Source of the DNA: Sarcina sp. DSM 11001
GTDB lineage: Bacteria; Bacillota; Clostridia; Lachnospirales; Lachnospiraceae
Direction: 5' to 3'
NCBI RefSeq assembly: GCF_900101015.1
Contig: NZ_FNFZ01000029.1
Coordinates: forward strand, 7,583-45,498
DNA length: 37,916 nucleotides
Under the pieces are notes generated by a model. The model saw nothing but the letters and a program-made list of their open reading frames with translations, ran no database searches and had not been told where the DNA came from. The first letter of the stretch is position 1, and each line of letters opens with the position of its first letter. Positions 7,721 to 14,887 of the stretch are shown here, one piece after another. Position numbers and translations under genes: made by a program.

Positions 7721-8593
7721 ATGTTTAAAATCATTACAGATAATGGATCAGACCTGTCACCCAGCTTTCTTTCGGAAAACGACGTCGGCTGCATGTATCT
7801 GAGCACCATCCTGGAAGGCAAGGTGATCGCAGGGAAGGATAAGTTCCTCTCCCCTGAGGATTTTTACCGCATGCTGAGAGAGGGGGCCAAGCCCTCCACT
7901 TCTCAGATCAATCCAAGTGACGCGCGGGAATACTTCGAAGAGCACATAAATGAAGCGGATGAATTCCTGTATGTCGGGATCTCGTCCGGGCTGTCGGGCA
8001 CAGTGGGCAGTGTGCGTGCGGGCGTGGAGGAAATACTCGAAAAATATCCCGGAAAGAAAATAGAGATTGTTGACGCTCTCACTGCCTCCTGCGGGGAAGG
8101 TCTTCTTGTATATTATGCCGTTTTGCTGCGCAATCAGGGAAAGACTCTGGAGGAGACAGCCTCCTGGCTCAGGGCAAACGCGAAAAGTGTCCTGCTGGCC
8201 ATCACTGTCGACAACCTCTTTGACCTCTGGCGGGGCGGCCGCGTGTCCAGGACCAGCGCACTGATCGGGACGCTCGCCTCCGTCAAGCCCTTCATCATTG
8301 TCGACAATGAGGGCAAGCTCCAGGTGATCAAAAAGATCCGCGGCCGTAAGAAATCGCTGGAGTATCTGGTCGATTATATGGAAGAACGTATGGGCTCCCG
8401 CAAAGAAGAGAACCGGCAGATGGTCATTGTCAACCACGGAAATGCCCCTGCGGACGCGGAACTGACAGCCAAAATGATCCGTGACCGCTTCGGCTTTGAA
8501 AATATTATGGTGGGCAATGTCGGATCGATGATTGGTGTCCACACAGGCCCCAGTATTGTTGTCGCTGCCTTTCTTGGAGAAGAGCGCATCTGA
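7721..8593 (+). CDS. DegV family fatty-acid-binding protein
   Basis: The ATG at 7721 has AAAGGAAG seven to ten bases upstream. In-frame codons before it would lie inside the promoter, so I set the start here and get 290 residues, the normal DegV length. The N-terminus FKIITDNGSDLSP, the TSQINPSDAREYF block and GISSGLSGTVGS are DegV hallmarks. Later LWRGGRVSRT and VGSMIGVHTGP also fit. DegV proteins bind a fatty acid between two domains. In Firmicutes the FakB members hand it to FakA kinase for phospholipid synthesis. No fakA is nearby, so this may be one of several FakB-like carriers. It is a single-gene unit, cytoplasmic. Confidence 0.93.
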   Translation: MFKIITDNGSDLSPSFLSENDVGCMYLSTILEGKVIAGKDKFLSPEDFYRMLREGAKPSTSQINPSDAREYFEEHINEADEFLYVGISSGLSGTVGSVRAGVEEILEKYPGKKIEIVDALTASCGEGLLVYYAVLLRNQGKTLEETASWLRANAKSVLLAITVDNLFDLWRGGRVSRTSALIGTLASVKPFIIVDNEGKLQVIKKIRGRKKSLEYLVDYMEERMGSRKEENRQMVIVNHGNAPADAELTAKMIRDRFGFENIMVGNVGSMIGVHTGPSIVVAAFLGEERI

Positions 8594-8805
8594 TTCCTGT
8601 TGAATTGATTGAGAAATATGCTGGTCCCTGTTATGATTATTGATGCGGGACATGGAAGAGGCGGTATCTGCCGCAGTCCGCAGTAACAGGTCCTTTGACT
8701 TGATCGGATCATCCTATTAAAAAATCATTTTATAATTGGACCGGTCACAGGAAAGCGAATGTAAATCAGTAAACAGGAAACCACCAAGAAACAGGAGGAA
8801 AGAAT

Positions 8806-8895
8806 ATGAAGTTAATGATCGTCCTGGTAACTGCGATCACAGCCATTGCAGCGATTGCGATCACAGCCGTCTCGATCCCCAGCAGATTCGAATAA
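8806..8895 (+). CDS. 29-residue hydrophobic single-membrane-segment peptide
   Basis: The ATG at 8806 follows a near-ideal CAGGAGGAAAG ribosome binding site with seven-base spacing. The frame ends at TAA 8893-8895. The product begins MKLMIVLVTAITAI and ends IPSRFE. Residues 4-23 are almost wholly I/V/A/T/L, enough to cross a membrane once, with a short polar tail carrying Arg and Glu. A TATAAT at 8731-8736 lies upstream and a 20-bp-stem terminator at 8991-9037 downstream, so it looks like a self-contained transcription unit. It resembles small membrane proteins or type I toxins in size. I do not recognise the family and assign no function. Confidence 0.55.
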   Translation: MKLMIVLVTAITAIAAIAITAVSIPSRFE

Positions 8896-8990
8896 AGCGG
8901 CACAGATCCGGCAGCCGTATGGGAATGATGTCCGTGGGATGTCCGGAACTTTTTTACAGGCGGCCGTACAGGCCGAAGGCAGACAGAGGT

Positions 8991-9037
8991 AAAGCCGGTG
9001 AAAGATGGAACAGAGTTCCATCTTTCACCGGCTTTTT
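8991..9037 (+). terminator. Strong rho-independent terminator
   Basis: A 20-bp perfect stem begins AAAGCCGGTGAAAGATGG and closes a 5-7 base loop (CAGAG region), followed by TTTTTGTTTT. It ends the short transcript that carries the 29-residue peptide. Confidence 0.92.
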
Positions 9038-9084
9038 GTTTTGGAAACAGGGCTTTAGGCAATTAAGACCTGTAGACAAATAAA

Positions 9085-9127
9085 GACCTGTAGATAATTG
9101 ATATTTACAATCATTTATCTACAGGTC
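9085..9127 (-). terminator. Terminator of the GH25 muramidase gene
   Basis: GACCTGTAGATAA (9085-9097) pairs perfectly with TTATCTACAGGTC (9115-9127), with a 17-base loop. Read on the minus strand the stem is followed by TTTATTTG. It lies about 80 bases after the minus-strand stop at 9210. Confidence 0.7.
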
Positions 9128-9209
9128 CACATGTCAGTGTAATTTTTAGTTTCAGGTCACTGCAGGCCTCGAAGGACCGTTGCAGGATCAAATTATCACT
9201 GCAGGTTCA

Positions 9210-10559
9210 TTACTGCAGGATCGCTGAGTGGAGCAGCAGGTCGCAGTCCACATAGCCGTTGATTCCGGGGATCCTTCCGCGGGAGGAAAACTGCCAGAGA
9301 TCAAAACGGGTGGGGGTCTTCATTTTGTTTGCCTGGCCCCAGATGTAGGCGGCCGGCTGGTTGGTTCCCCAGTAAGCATACCAGGTGGAATATCTTTTCA
9401 GCCTGGAATTGTCAAAGAAGTTGTTGTAATAGGAGAGGTTGAAATAATAACCTGCGCGTCTTCCGCCCTGAATGATGGTATTGCAGAAAGCAATGGTCAT
9501 ATCCGTGATCTTCGTGCGGCTTTTGACATGTGTATAGTTCATGGAATCGTATTCCCAGTCAAAATAGACCGGCATGTCGATCTTATAAGCCTTCAGCAGG
9601 CGGAGACACATTTTTGCCTCGTTTATGGCTTTCTGTTTTGTGCCGGCATAGCTGAACCAGTAAATTCCCACAGGGAGACCGGCAGCCTTTGCCTTGGAGA
9701 TATTAGAGTGGAATTTGTAATCGGCGCGGCCGCCGTTTTTACCGTGTCCGGCGCGGATAATGACGCCGCGGACGCCGGAGGCCTTGACTCTCTGGAAATC
9801 GATCTTTCCCTGATGTTCGGAGACGTCGATCATCTTTCTGTAGAGATTGGAGGAATCGGGATCCTGGCCGCCAACCTGCCCTACGAGCTTTCCGTTGGAA
9901 TCCAGCCGGTAGGTCTTGTTCCCGATCTTCTGGACGCCGGTCAGAAGCGAGCCGTAATGGCCTTTCTTATTGCAGCTCGCGTAGTATTTGCTCCCTGAAA
10001 CGGTGAACCATCCGGTGACCATGTGGCCCTTGCTGTTGAAATAATAGCGTCTGCCCTTGATTTTCTGGAATCCTGTCGAAACAGCTCCCGGGTAGGGGGT
10101 GGAGGCGGGATTCAGGAAATAAAAATAAGTTCCGATGCGGACCAGACCGGTGAGGATCTGCCCTTTGCCCTTTTCGCCCCTGACACAGCTCGCGTAGTAT
10201 TTTTTTCCTTTATAGGTAAAAAAGCCAGTCGTCAGATTTCCCTTGGAATCAAAAAAGTAAAGTATCCCATTTACACGGACAAAACCGGTCCTGTATTTTC
10301 CGTCAGAAGACAAGAGACGGAGATGACCGCCTACAGTTTTCCATTTGGCAGAGGAAATATCAACCGGGGTCTGTTTTTCCGTCCTGTCCATAATGAAAGA
10401 GCCATTGCCCCCCGAATCACCTGAAATATTTCCCGGTCCTGAACAGGCAGGCATCTGCTGACCTGGCTTCACGGCTGCCCCGACAGGAAGGCAGACGGTA
10501 CTCAGAACAATAGAAACTGCAAGAAAAGCGGTGAGCAATCTTCTGGACTGTGCTGACAT
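9210..10559 (-). CDS. Secreted GH25 muramidase with cell-wall-binding repeats
   Basis: This 449-residue protein starts with a signal peptide (residues 1-29, ending LPVGAA). Residues about 80-230 hold five or so aromatic/Gly repeats of the choline-binding type, such as VNGILYFFDSKGNLTTGFF and IKGRRYYFNSKGHMVTGWF. Residues 240-449 are a GH25 lysozyme domain, with MIDVSEHQGKIDF carrying the first catalytic Asp, VGIYWFSYA, and MPVYFDWEYD carrying the Asp/Glu pair. The end has FDLWQFSSRGRIPGINGYVDCD. The enzyme would cut N-acetylmuramyl linkages in peptidoglycan outside the membrane, in remodelling, cell separation or attack on neighbours. A GGAGGAAG site lies just before the ATG at 10559. It is a single-gene unit ended by the hairpin at 9085-9127. 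Confidence 0.93.
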   Translation of the reverse strand: MSAQSRRLLTAFLAVSIVLSTVCLPVGAAVKPGQQMPACSGPGNISGDSGGNGSFIMDRTEKQTPVDISSAKWKTVGGHLRLLSSDGKYRTGFVRVNGILYFFDSKGNLTTGFFTYKGKKYYASCVRGEKGKGQILTGLVRIGTYFYFLNPASTPYPGAVSTGFQKIKGRRYYFNSKGHMVTGWFTVSGSKYYASCNKKGHYGSLLTGVQKIGNKTYRLDSNGKLVGQVGGQDPDSSNLYRKMIDVSEHQGKIDFQRVKASGVRGVIIRAGHGKNGGRADYKFHSNISKAKAAGLPVGIYWFSYAGTKQKAINEAKMCLRLLKAYKIDMPVYFDWEYDSMNYTHVKSRTKITDMTIAFCNTIIQGGRRAGYYFNLSYYNNFFDNSRLKRYSTWYAYWGTNQPAAYIWGQANKMKTPTRFDLWQFSSRGRIPGINGYVDCDLLLHSAILQ

Positions 10560-10716
10560 ACTTCCTCCATTTTAAGAAATTGTTTTTAAAATATGTTTTT
10601 TGGAAATGAATGCAGAATCTGAGTTCAGCAACTAAATTCAGCAACTGAATTCAGCCCCTGATTCGTATATATTACCTGATTCGCATATAATGTAGATAAC
10701 TGGAGCTATTACCAAA

Positions 10717-10908
10717 GTATGAATAAACAGCGAGTCAAGCGGCTGCAAATGCCATGCTCGCATGAGCATTTGCAGACATTTGACGAGCGTTCAAACATGG
10801 GGAAGAAGCCGTTTTGCGCGTGCTTTTCGTGCAAAACAAGCGGATTCCGAATGGTTGGAGCGATGCGAGAGCGCCCGTGGCGCGGAGCAGCGCGTAGTTT
10901 ATTCATAC
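10717..10908. mobile_element. 192-bp element with 12-bp terminal inverted repeats (MITE-like)
   Basis: GTATGAATAAAC at 10717-10728 is the exact reverse complement of GTTTATTCATAC at 10897-10908. Inside lies a hairpin with CTGCAAATGC and GCATTTGCAG arms (about 10743-10775). After it comes a GACGAGCGTTCAAACA block that recurs in a second element at 30607-30740. No transposase is encoded, so any movement would need one supplied elsewhere. Confidence 0.6.
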
Positions 10909-10969
10909 ATGTTTGCAGGCGCTCGCCCATAGCCACAAGTATAAAGGAAAAAAGAAAATCTGTCTACGA

Positions 10970-11017
10970 GAAAAAAAAGAACACCACAACCGGGATTGAC
11001 CACAGAAATGATGTTCT
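10970..11017 (-). terminator. Terminator of tRNA-Lys
   Basis: On the minus strand AGAACATCAT pairs with GTGGTGTTCT (with G-U pairs) and is followed by eight T residues. It begins four bases past the tRNA 3' end. Confidence 0.75.
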
Positions 11018-11020
11018 CCG

Positions 11021-11093
11021 TGCGCCGTCAGGGACTCGAACCCTGGACACCCTGATTAAGAGTCAGGTGCTCTACCAACTGAGCTAACAGCGC
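11021..11093 (-). tRNA. tRNA-Lys (anticodon CTT)
   Basis: The minus strand folds as a 73-base tRNA. The acceptor is GCGCTGT pairing with ACGGCGC, the D-arm reads GCTCAGTTGGTAGAGC, and the anticodon stem is CCTGA/TCAGG around CTCTTAA with anticodon CTT. The T-arm is CCAGGGTTCGAGTCCCTG and the discriminator is A. CCA is not encoded, so it must be added by nucleotidyltransferase. Confidence 0.96.
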
Positions 11094-11291
11094 ATATTTA
11101 TTATTCTTTGTCTGTCCGGTGTTTTCCGAACGCAAGTAGTATTATATGCGAAGCCCAACAGGAATGCAATAGTTTTTTTGAAAGTTTTTTGGAAAATTTT
11201 AAAATTTTTTAAAAGCATTTTTAAAAGGCGCATTTTAAAGGCGGAATAATATAAAGGGCGGATCAATTCAGAATCAAAAAGGGGCGGTATG

Positions 11292-11300
11292 TGTTATAAT
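11292..11300 (+). promoter_or_regulatory. Extended -10 promoter for tatD
   Basis: TGTTATAAT at 11292-11300 is a perfect extended -10 (TG-N-TATAAT). The -35 is poor, as is usual for this class. Transcription would start about 28 bases before the tatD ATG. Confidence 0.65.
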
Positions 11301-11334
11301 ACAACCAACGGTTCAGAAAGGGTTGAAATGATTT

Positions 11335-12117
11335 ATGAATATGATTTTTGAGACACATGCGCATTACAATGATGAAGCTTTTCAGGAAGACCGCGAGGAG
11401 ATCTTCGCTCAGTTCCCTGAAAAAAGGATCGGCACAGTGGTCAACATAGCTTCTGACCTCAAGAGTATCGATGAATGTCTGGACCTTGCGCACAGGTATC
11501 CGTTTATGTATTGTGCTCTGGGGATCCATCCATCGGACTGCCAGCCCCTGACGGAAGAGCTTCTGGAAGAGATCCGGGGAAAGCTGTCCGACCCGCGGGT
11601 CGTCGCTGTAGGGGAGATCGGGCTGGACTATTACTGGGACACGACATTCAGGGATGCGCAGAAATACTGGTTTGAGCGCCAGATGGAGATGGCAAGGGAC
11701 ACGAAGCTTCCCGTGGTCATTCATTCCCGGGAAGCGGCACAGGATACGCTCGCGCTCATGAAAAAACACAGGGCAGAGGAGATCGGAGGAGTGGTCCATT
11801 GCTTTTCTTATAGTGCGGAGATCGCAAAAGAAGTAGTCAAAATGGGCTTTTTCATCGGTATCGGCGGTGTTATAACTTTCAAGAATGCCAGAAAGCTTAA
11901 AGAGGTCGCCGACCAGGTCCCGATTGAGAACATCGTCCTCGAGACGGACTGCCCCTATCTTGCGCCGGTCCCCTTCCGGGGAAAACGCAACAGCTCCCTC
12001 TACCTTCCTTACGTCGTAGAGGAACTGGCTAAGATCAAGGGAATAGATACAGAGGAAGTGATCGAGCGGACTGCGCAGAACGCGCGCAGGCTTTACAGCA
12101 GGATCACAGACTTGTGA
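11335..12117 (+). CDS. tatD: TatD family metal-dependent deoxyribonuclease
   Basis: This 260-residue TIM-barrel metalloenzyme begins MNMIFETHAHYNDEAF, with the family His-x-His metal site. It continues with ALGIHPSD, AVGEIGLDYYWD, LPVVIHSREA, GGVVHCFSYS and LETDCPYLAPVP, the full set of TatD motifs. TatD proteins are 3'-5' exonucleases or DNases linked to DNA repair and quality control. The ATG at 11335 has AAAGGG 12 bases upstream; the in-frame ATG at 11341 is an alternative that loses two residues. It lies 140 bp upstream of rsmA in the same direction, a common Firmicutes pairing. Confidence 0.95.
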   Translation: MNMIFETHAHYNDEAFQEDREEIFAQFPEKRIGTVVNIASDLKSIDECLDLAHRYPFMYCALGIHPSDCQPLTEELLEEIRGKLSDPRVVAVGEIGLDYYWDTTFRDAQKYWFERQMEMARDTKLPVVIHSREAAQDTLALMKKHRAEEIGGVVHCFSYSAEIAKEVVKMGFFIGIGGVITFKNARKLKEVADQVPIENIVLETDCPYLAPVPFRGKRNSSLYLPYVVEELAKIKGIDTEEVIERTAQNARRLYSRITDL

Positions 12118-12257
12118 TCGATGACGTTTCTCAGGGGTTTTTTAGAGTTTATGGCTCTAAAGGATTTATTGATTTTAAAGATATATATAAACACTGCCAT
12201 GAGGATTCAGATAAGAGCCTGTTTTTTATAAGGCTTTGTTTCAGGAAAGGACTGGAT

Positions 12258-13124
12258 TTGGAAAGACTGACATCGCCGGGTGTGACCCGGGCTGTACTTG
12301 AGCGGTTCGGGATCCGTGCAAGAAAAAAATACGGACAGAACTTTCTGACAGATGGAAATATAGTGAGGGGTATTGTTGACGCCGCTGAAATCAGCAGCGA
12401 GGACTGTGTTCTTGAGATAGGGCCTGGAATCGGAACGATGACGCAGGCTCTGTCCGGGGCTGCCGCGCATGTTGTCTGCGTCGAGATCGACGAGAATCTC
12501 CGTCCTGTACTGGCGCTGACCCTGGAGGACTGCGGCAATGTGGACGTGATCTGGCAGGATATTCTCCGGACCGATCTGCGCGGGCTCGCGGATCAGTACA
12601 ACGGAGGCAGGCCAATGAAGGTGGTCGCAAATCTACCTTACTATGTGACGACTCCGATCCTCCTTTATCTGCTGGAGGAAAAAGGGTGCTTCGAAAGTAT
12701 CACGGTCATGGTACAGAAGGAAGTGGCAGACCGCATCTGCGCCGGTCCCGGAAGCAGGGAGTACGGCGCCCTGTCTCTGGCAGTACAGTATTATTCGGAA
12801 CCGCGGGTTGTTTTGAAGGTCCCCCCGGCCTGTTTTCTCCCGCGGCCTGCTGTGGAGAGCGCTGTTCTCCATTTAAAGGCATTCAGCGAGCCGCCCGTTC
12901 AGGCGGATGAAAAACAGCTGTTTGCTCTCATCCGGGCATCCTTTAACCAGAGACGCAAAACACTTGCGAATGGACTCTCACACGGCTTTTCCCTCGATGG
13001 AAAAAGACTGACAAGAGAGGAAGTGGAGAAAGCTCTGGCAGTGATGGGTCTTCCCGCGGATATCAGGGGAGAAAAGCTGTCTCTTGAAGAGTTTGCCCGG
13101 CTCAGCCGACTTCTGCTGGACTGA
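12258..13124 (+). CDS. rsmA: 16S rRNA (adenine-N6,N6)-dimethyltransferase RsmA/KsgA
   Basis: I choose the TTG at 12258 because AGGAAAGG lies seven bases before it and the product then begins MERLTSPGVTRAVLERFG, as RsmA proteins do. An in-frame GTG at 12114 would overlap tatD and add 48 residues unlike the family. The 288-residue product has KYGQNFLTDGNIV, the SAM-binding VLEIGPGIGTMTQAL, and the catalytic NLPYYVTTPI motif, plus RPAVESAVL and ASFNQRRKTL near the end. It dimethylates two adjacent adenines in helix 45 of 16S rRNA during late 30S assembly. Loss in bacteria usually gives kasugamycin resistance. Confidence 0.95.
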   Translation: MERLTSPGVTRAVLERFGIRARKKYGQNFLTDGNIVRGIVDAAEISSEDCVLEIGPGIGTMTQALSGAAAHVVCVEIDENLRPVLALTLEDCGNVDVIWQDILRTDLRGLADQYNGGRPMKVVANLPYYVTTPILLYLLEEKGCFESITVMVQKEVADRICAGPGSREYGALSLAVQYYSEPRVVLKVPPACFLPRPAVESAVLHLKAFSEPPVQADEKQLFALIRASFNQRRKTLANGLSHGFSLDGKRLTREEVEKALAVMGLPADIRGEKLSLEEFARLSRLLLD

Positions 13125-13133
13125 CTTACGGTT

Positions 13134-13161
13134 TTGACATTGATGTACAGCCTGTGATAAA
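13134..13161 (+). promoter_or_regulatory. Promoter for the TPR-protein/glgB cluster
   Basis: TTGACA at 13134-13139, a 16-bp spacer, and GATAAA at 13156-13161 with an upstream TG (extended -10). The transcript would have a leader of about 95 bases before the TTG start at 13264. Confidence 0.6.
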
Positions 13162-13199
13162 CTAAAACGATACTATATGCTATCCTGATAATAACTTCA

Positions 13200-13230
13200 G
13201 GAGAAGCCTGCCCGGGGCGTTCTCCTTTTT
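13200..13230 (+). terminator. Terminator-like hairpin in the leader
   Basis: GGAGAA (13200-13205) pairs with TTCTCC (13220-13225), with further GC pairing inside, followed by TTTTT. It could end rsmA transcription or attenuate the transcript that begins near 13168. A second hairpin, GCCGCAC/GTGCGGC (13233-13251), abuts the GGGAGGTG ribosome binding site. Confidence 0.65.
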
Positions 13231-13263
13231 CTGCCGCACACTGAGTGCGGCGGGAGGTGTAAG

Positions 13264-14838
13264 TTGGACAAATATGAATTGAGAGTAAGTCTGGATGAGA
13301 TCGACAGACTGATTTCAGAGAGGCGTTTCAAAGAAGCAGCCGGGGTTGCCGACAGGATCGACTGGACGCGGATCAAAGGAACGCAGACTCTGTGCAGAAT
13401 CAGCGACCTGTACAAGATCAACAAGAGATACAGGGAGAGCCGGGATCTTCTGGCCATCGCTTATAAAAAGAATCCGGAATCAAGAAAGATTATCTATTCA
13501 CTCTGTGAGCTTGAACTGAAGCTGAACAATTATATCCATGCACTTCAGCTCTACAACGCATTTATCAATGTGGCACCCAGGGATTCCGACCGGTACCTTC
13601 TCCAGTACAAGCTGTATAAAAAGCAGGAAGTCAACGTGCTGGAGCAGATCGCCGTCCTGGAGGAATTCCAGCAGCATGATTTCAGAGAGAGATGGGCCTA
13701 TGAACTCGCGACGCTGTACTATCGCGCCGGAGATGTTCAAAGCTGTATCCGCCAGTGTGATGAGATCGTCGCCTATTTCGGGGACGGCCGCTTCGTACTG
13801 CGCGCGCTTGAATTAAAAAAATCTCTCACGGATCTGAATCCGCAGCAGAACGAGAGACTGGAGCTCCTTAAGAAGGGCGGTAAGTATGTTCCTCCCGTGC
13901 AGCCTGAACCTGTGACAGATGCTGCTCCCGAGGCTGCTGATGCCGTGAAGGATGCTGCCTCTGCAGTGCCCGGGGCCGGGGACAATACCGCTCCCGGGAT
14001 GCCTGAGTCCGGTAAAGCCGCTGCCCCTGAACTGCCAGTGCCTGAGTCCGGGAATGCTGCTGCCTCAGCAATGCCTGAGTCCGGGAAGAATACCGCTGCC
14101 GCGGTGTCCGAAGCTGCCGGCCGGGCGGATGGACCGGAAAACCTGACAGTAAGCTCATTGAACCCGGACGGGAGTTCCGGACCGGACAGAGCGAAGCCTG
14201 CGGCGCAGACTTCCGCAGATCAGACCAGGAGACCGGCTGAGGAGGAGACTTCGCGGAAAGAAGCGGAGATTTCCGGAAACGGACACCCGGACCAGGGGAT
14301 CATGGAGCCTGAACCGGACGAAGAGGAGGCGGATGCCTCTGAACCTGCGGGAACACCGGAGGAATATACAGATACCCTGTTGAATGACGTACACATGGAA
14401 GAGACGATCGCGCAGGGAATGCGGGAGATTGGGGATTACGACAGCGTCCTCGCCCAGGAGACCAGCGGTCAGCTCGCAATGGTCATGGAGGAAGAAGAAA
14501 AGGAAGAGAGCCAGATCGAAGGCCAGCTCAATCTCGAACAGATCATGTCGGAATGGGAAAAGATCCGCAAGGAGAGCGAACAGAAGCGCCTCGCGGATGC
14601 CCGCCGGAGGGTCCTGGAAAGATCTGATGCCGCCAAGAGGCAGCTGTACGGAGATGACTTTGTACGGGCCGGCGCAGGGAGCGGCAGAGATCCGGAACCG
14701 GAGGAGTTCTCAGGATCGGAGAAATCTTCTTCCGCACCCCAGGATTTTCAAGGCCGGGACGAAGCCGGAAAGACCCGGTCCTGGCGGAGAGAGGATGTGG
14801 AAAGCGGTCTGAAAAAGAACCGGAAAAAGAACCTGTAA
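13264..14838 (+). CDS. TPR-like protein with long disordered linker and C-terminal helix
   Basis: The TTG at 13264 has GGGAGGTG five bases before it and is the only sensible start. The 524-residue product has three parts. Residues 1-205 are helical and read like degenerate tetratricopeptide repeats (RRFKEAAGVADRI, NKRYRESRDLLAIAYKKNP, LKLNNYIHALQLYNAFI, AGDVQSCIRQCDEIV). Residues about 210-370 are a low-complexity Ala/Pro/Glu/Ser linker with repeated MPESGK motifs. Residues about 375-480 are acidic then highly charged helix (EEEEKEESQIEGQ, MSEWEKIRKESEQKRLADARRR). There is no signal peptide, so it is cytoplasmic. I do not recognise a function. The TPR part suggests a scaffold, and glgB follows 49 bp downstream. 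Confidence 0.8.
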   Translation: MDKYELRVSLDEIDRLISERRFKEAAGVADRIDWTRIKGTQTLCRISDLYKINKRYRESRDLLAIAYKKNPESRKIIYSLCELELKLNNYIHALQLYNAFINVAPRDSDRYLLQYKLYKKQEVNVLEQIAVLEEFQQHDFRERWAYELATLYYRAGDVQSCIRQCDEIVAYFGDGRFVLRALELKKSLTDLNPQQNERLELLKKGGKYVPPVQPEPVTDAAPEAADAVKDAASAVPGAGDNTAPGMPESGKAAAPELPVPESGNAAASAMPESGKNTAAAVSEAAGRADGPENLTVSSLNPDGSSGPDRAKPAAQTSADQTRRPAEEETSRKEAEISGNGHPDQGIMEPEPDEEEADASEPAGTPEEYTDTLLNDVHMEETIAQGMREIGDYDSVLAQETSGQLAMVMEEEEKEESQIEGQLNLEQIMSEWEKIRKESEQKRLADARRRVLERSDAAKRQLYGDDFVRAGAGSGRDPEPEEFSGSEKSSSAPQDFQGRDEAGKTRSWRREDVESGLKKNRKKNL

Positions 14839-14887
14839 TAAATGCTTTATGTTCCTGACATTTTTAAAATAAAAGAAAGGGGTACTT

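Larger units (their letters stand above)
8594..9209. other. Intergenic region around the small peptide
   Basis: Besides the peptide and its terminator, CCTGTTA (8627-8633) and TAACAGG (8684-8690) form the arms of a possible long-range hairpin with an inner GC-rich palindrome near 8662-8682. A TATAAT at 8731 lacks a clear -35 partner. The direct repeat GACCTGTAGA occurs at about 9067 and 9085. Confidence 0.5.
10560..11020. other. Repeat-bearing gap between the GH25 gene and tRNA-Lys
   Basis: No real gene. It holds the inverted-repeat element at 10717-10908 and the terminator of tRNA-Lys at 10970-11017. Short reiterations of TTCAGCAACT(A/G)AATTCAGC (about 10624-10655) and of (C/T)TGATTCG(T/C)ATAT (about 10658-10690) are also present. 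An open frame across 10719-11087 runs antisense through the tRNA and is not credible. Confidence 0.6.

Noticed and set aside
10719-11087. 122-codon plus-strand frame
   Set aside because: It runs through the inverted-repeat element, a terminator and the antisense of tRNA-Lys.
11328-11351. Seven-codon upstream frame overlapping the tatD start
   Set aside because: An ATG near AAAGGG gives only seven codons before a stop; most likely chance, although translational coupling cannot be excluded.
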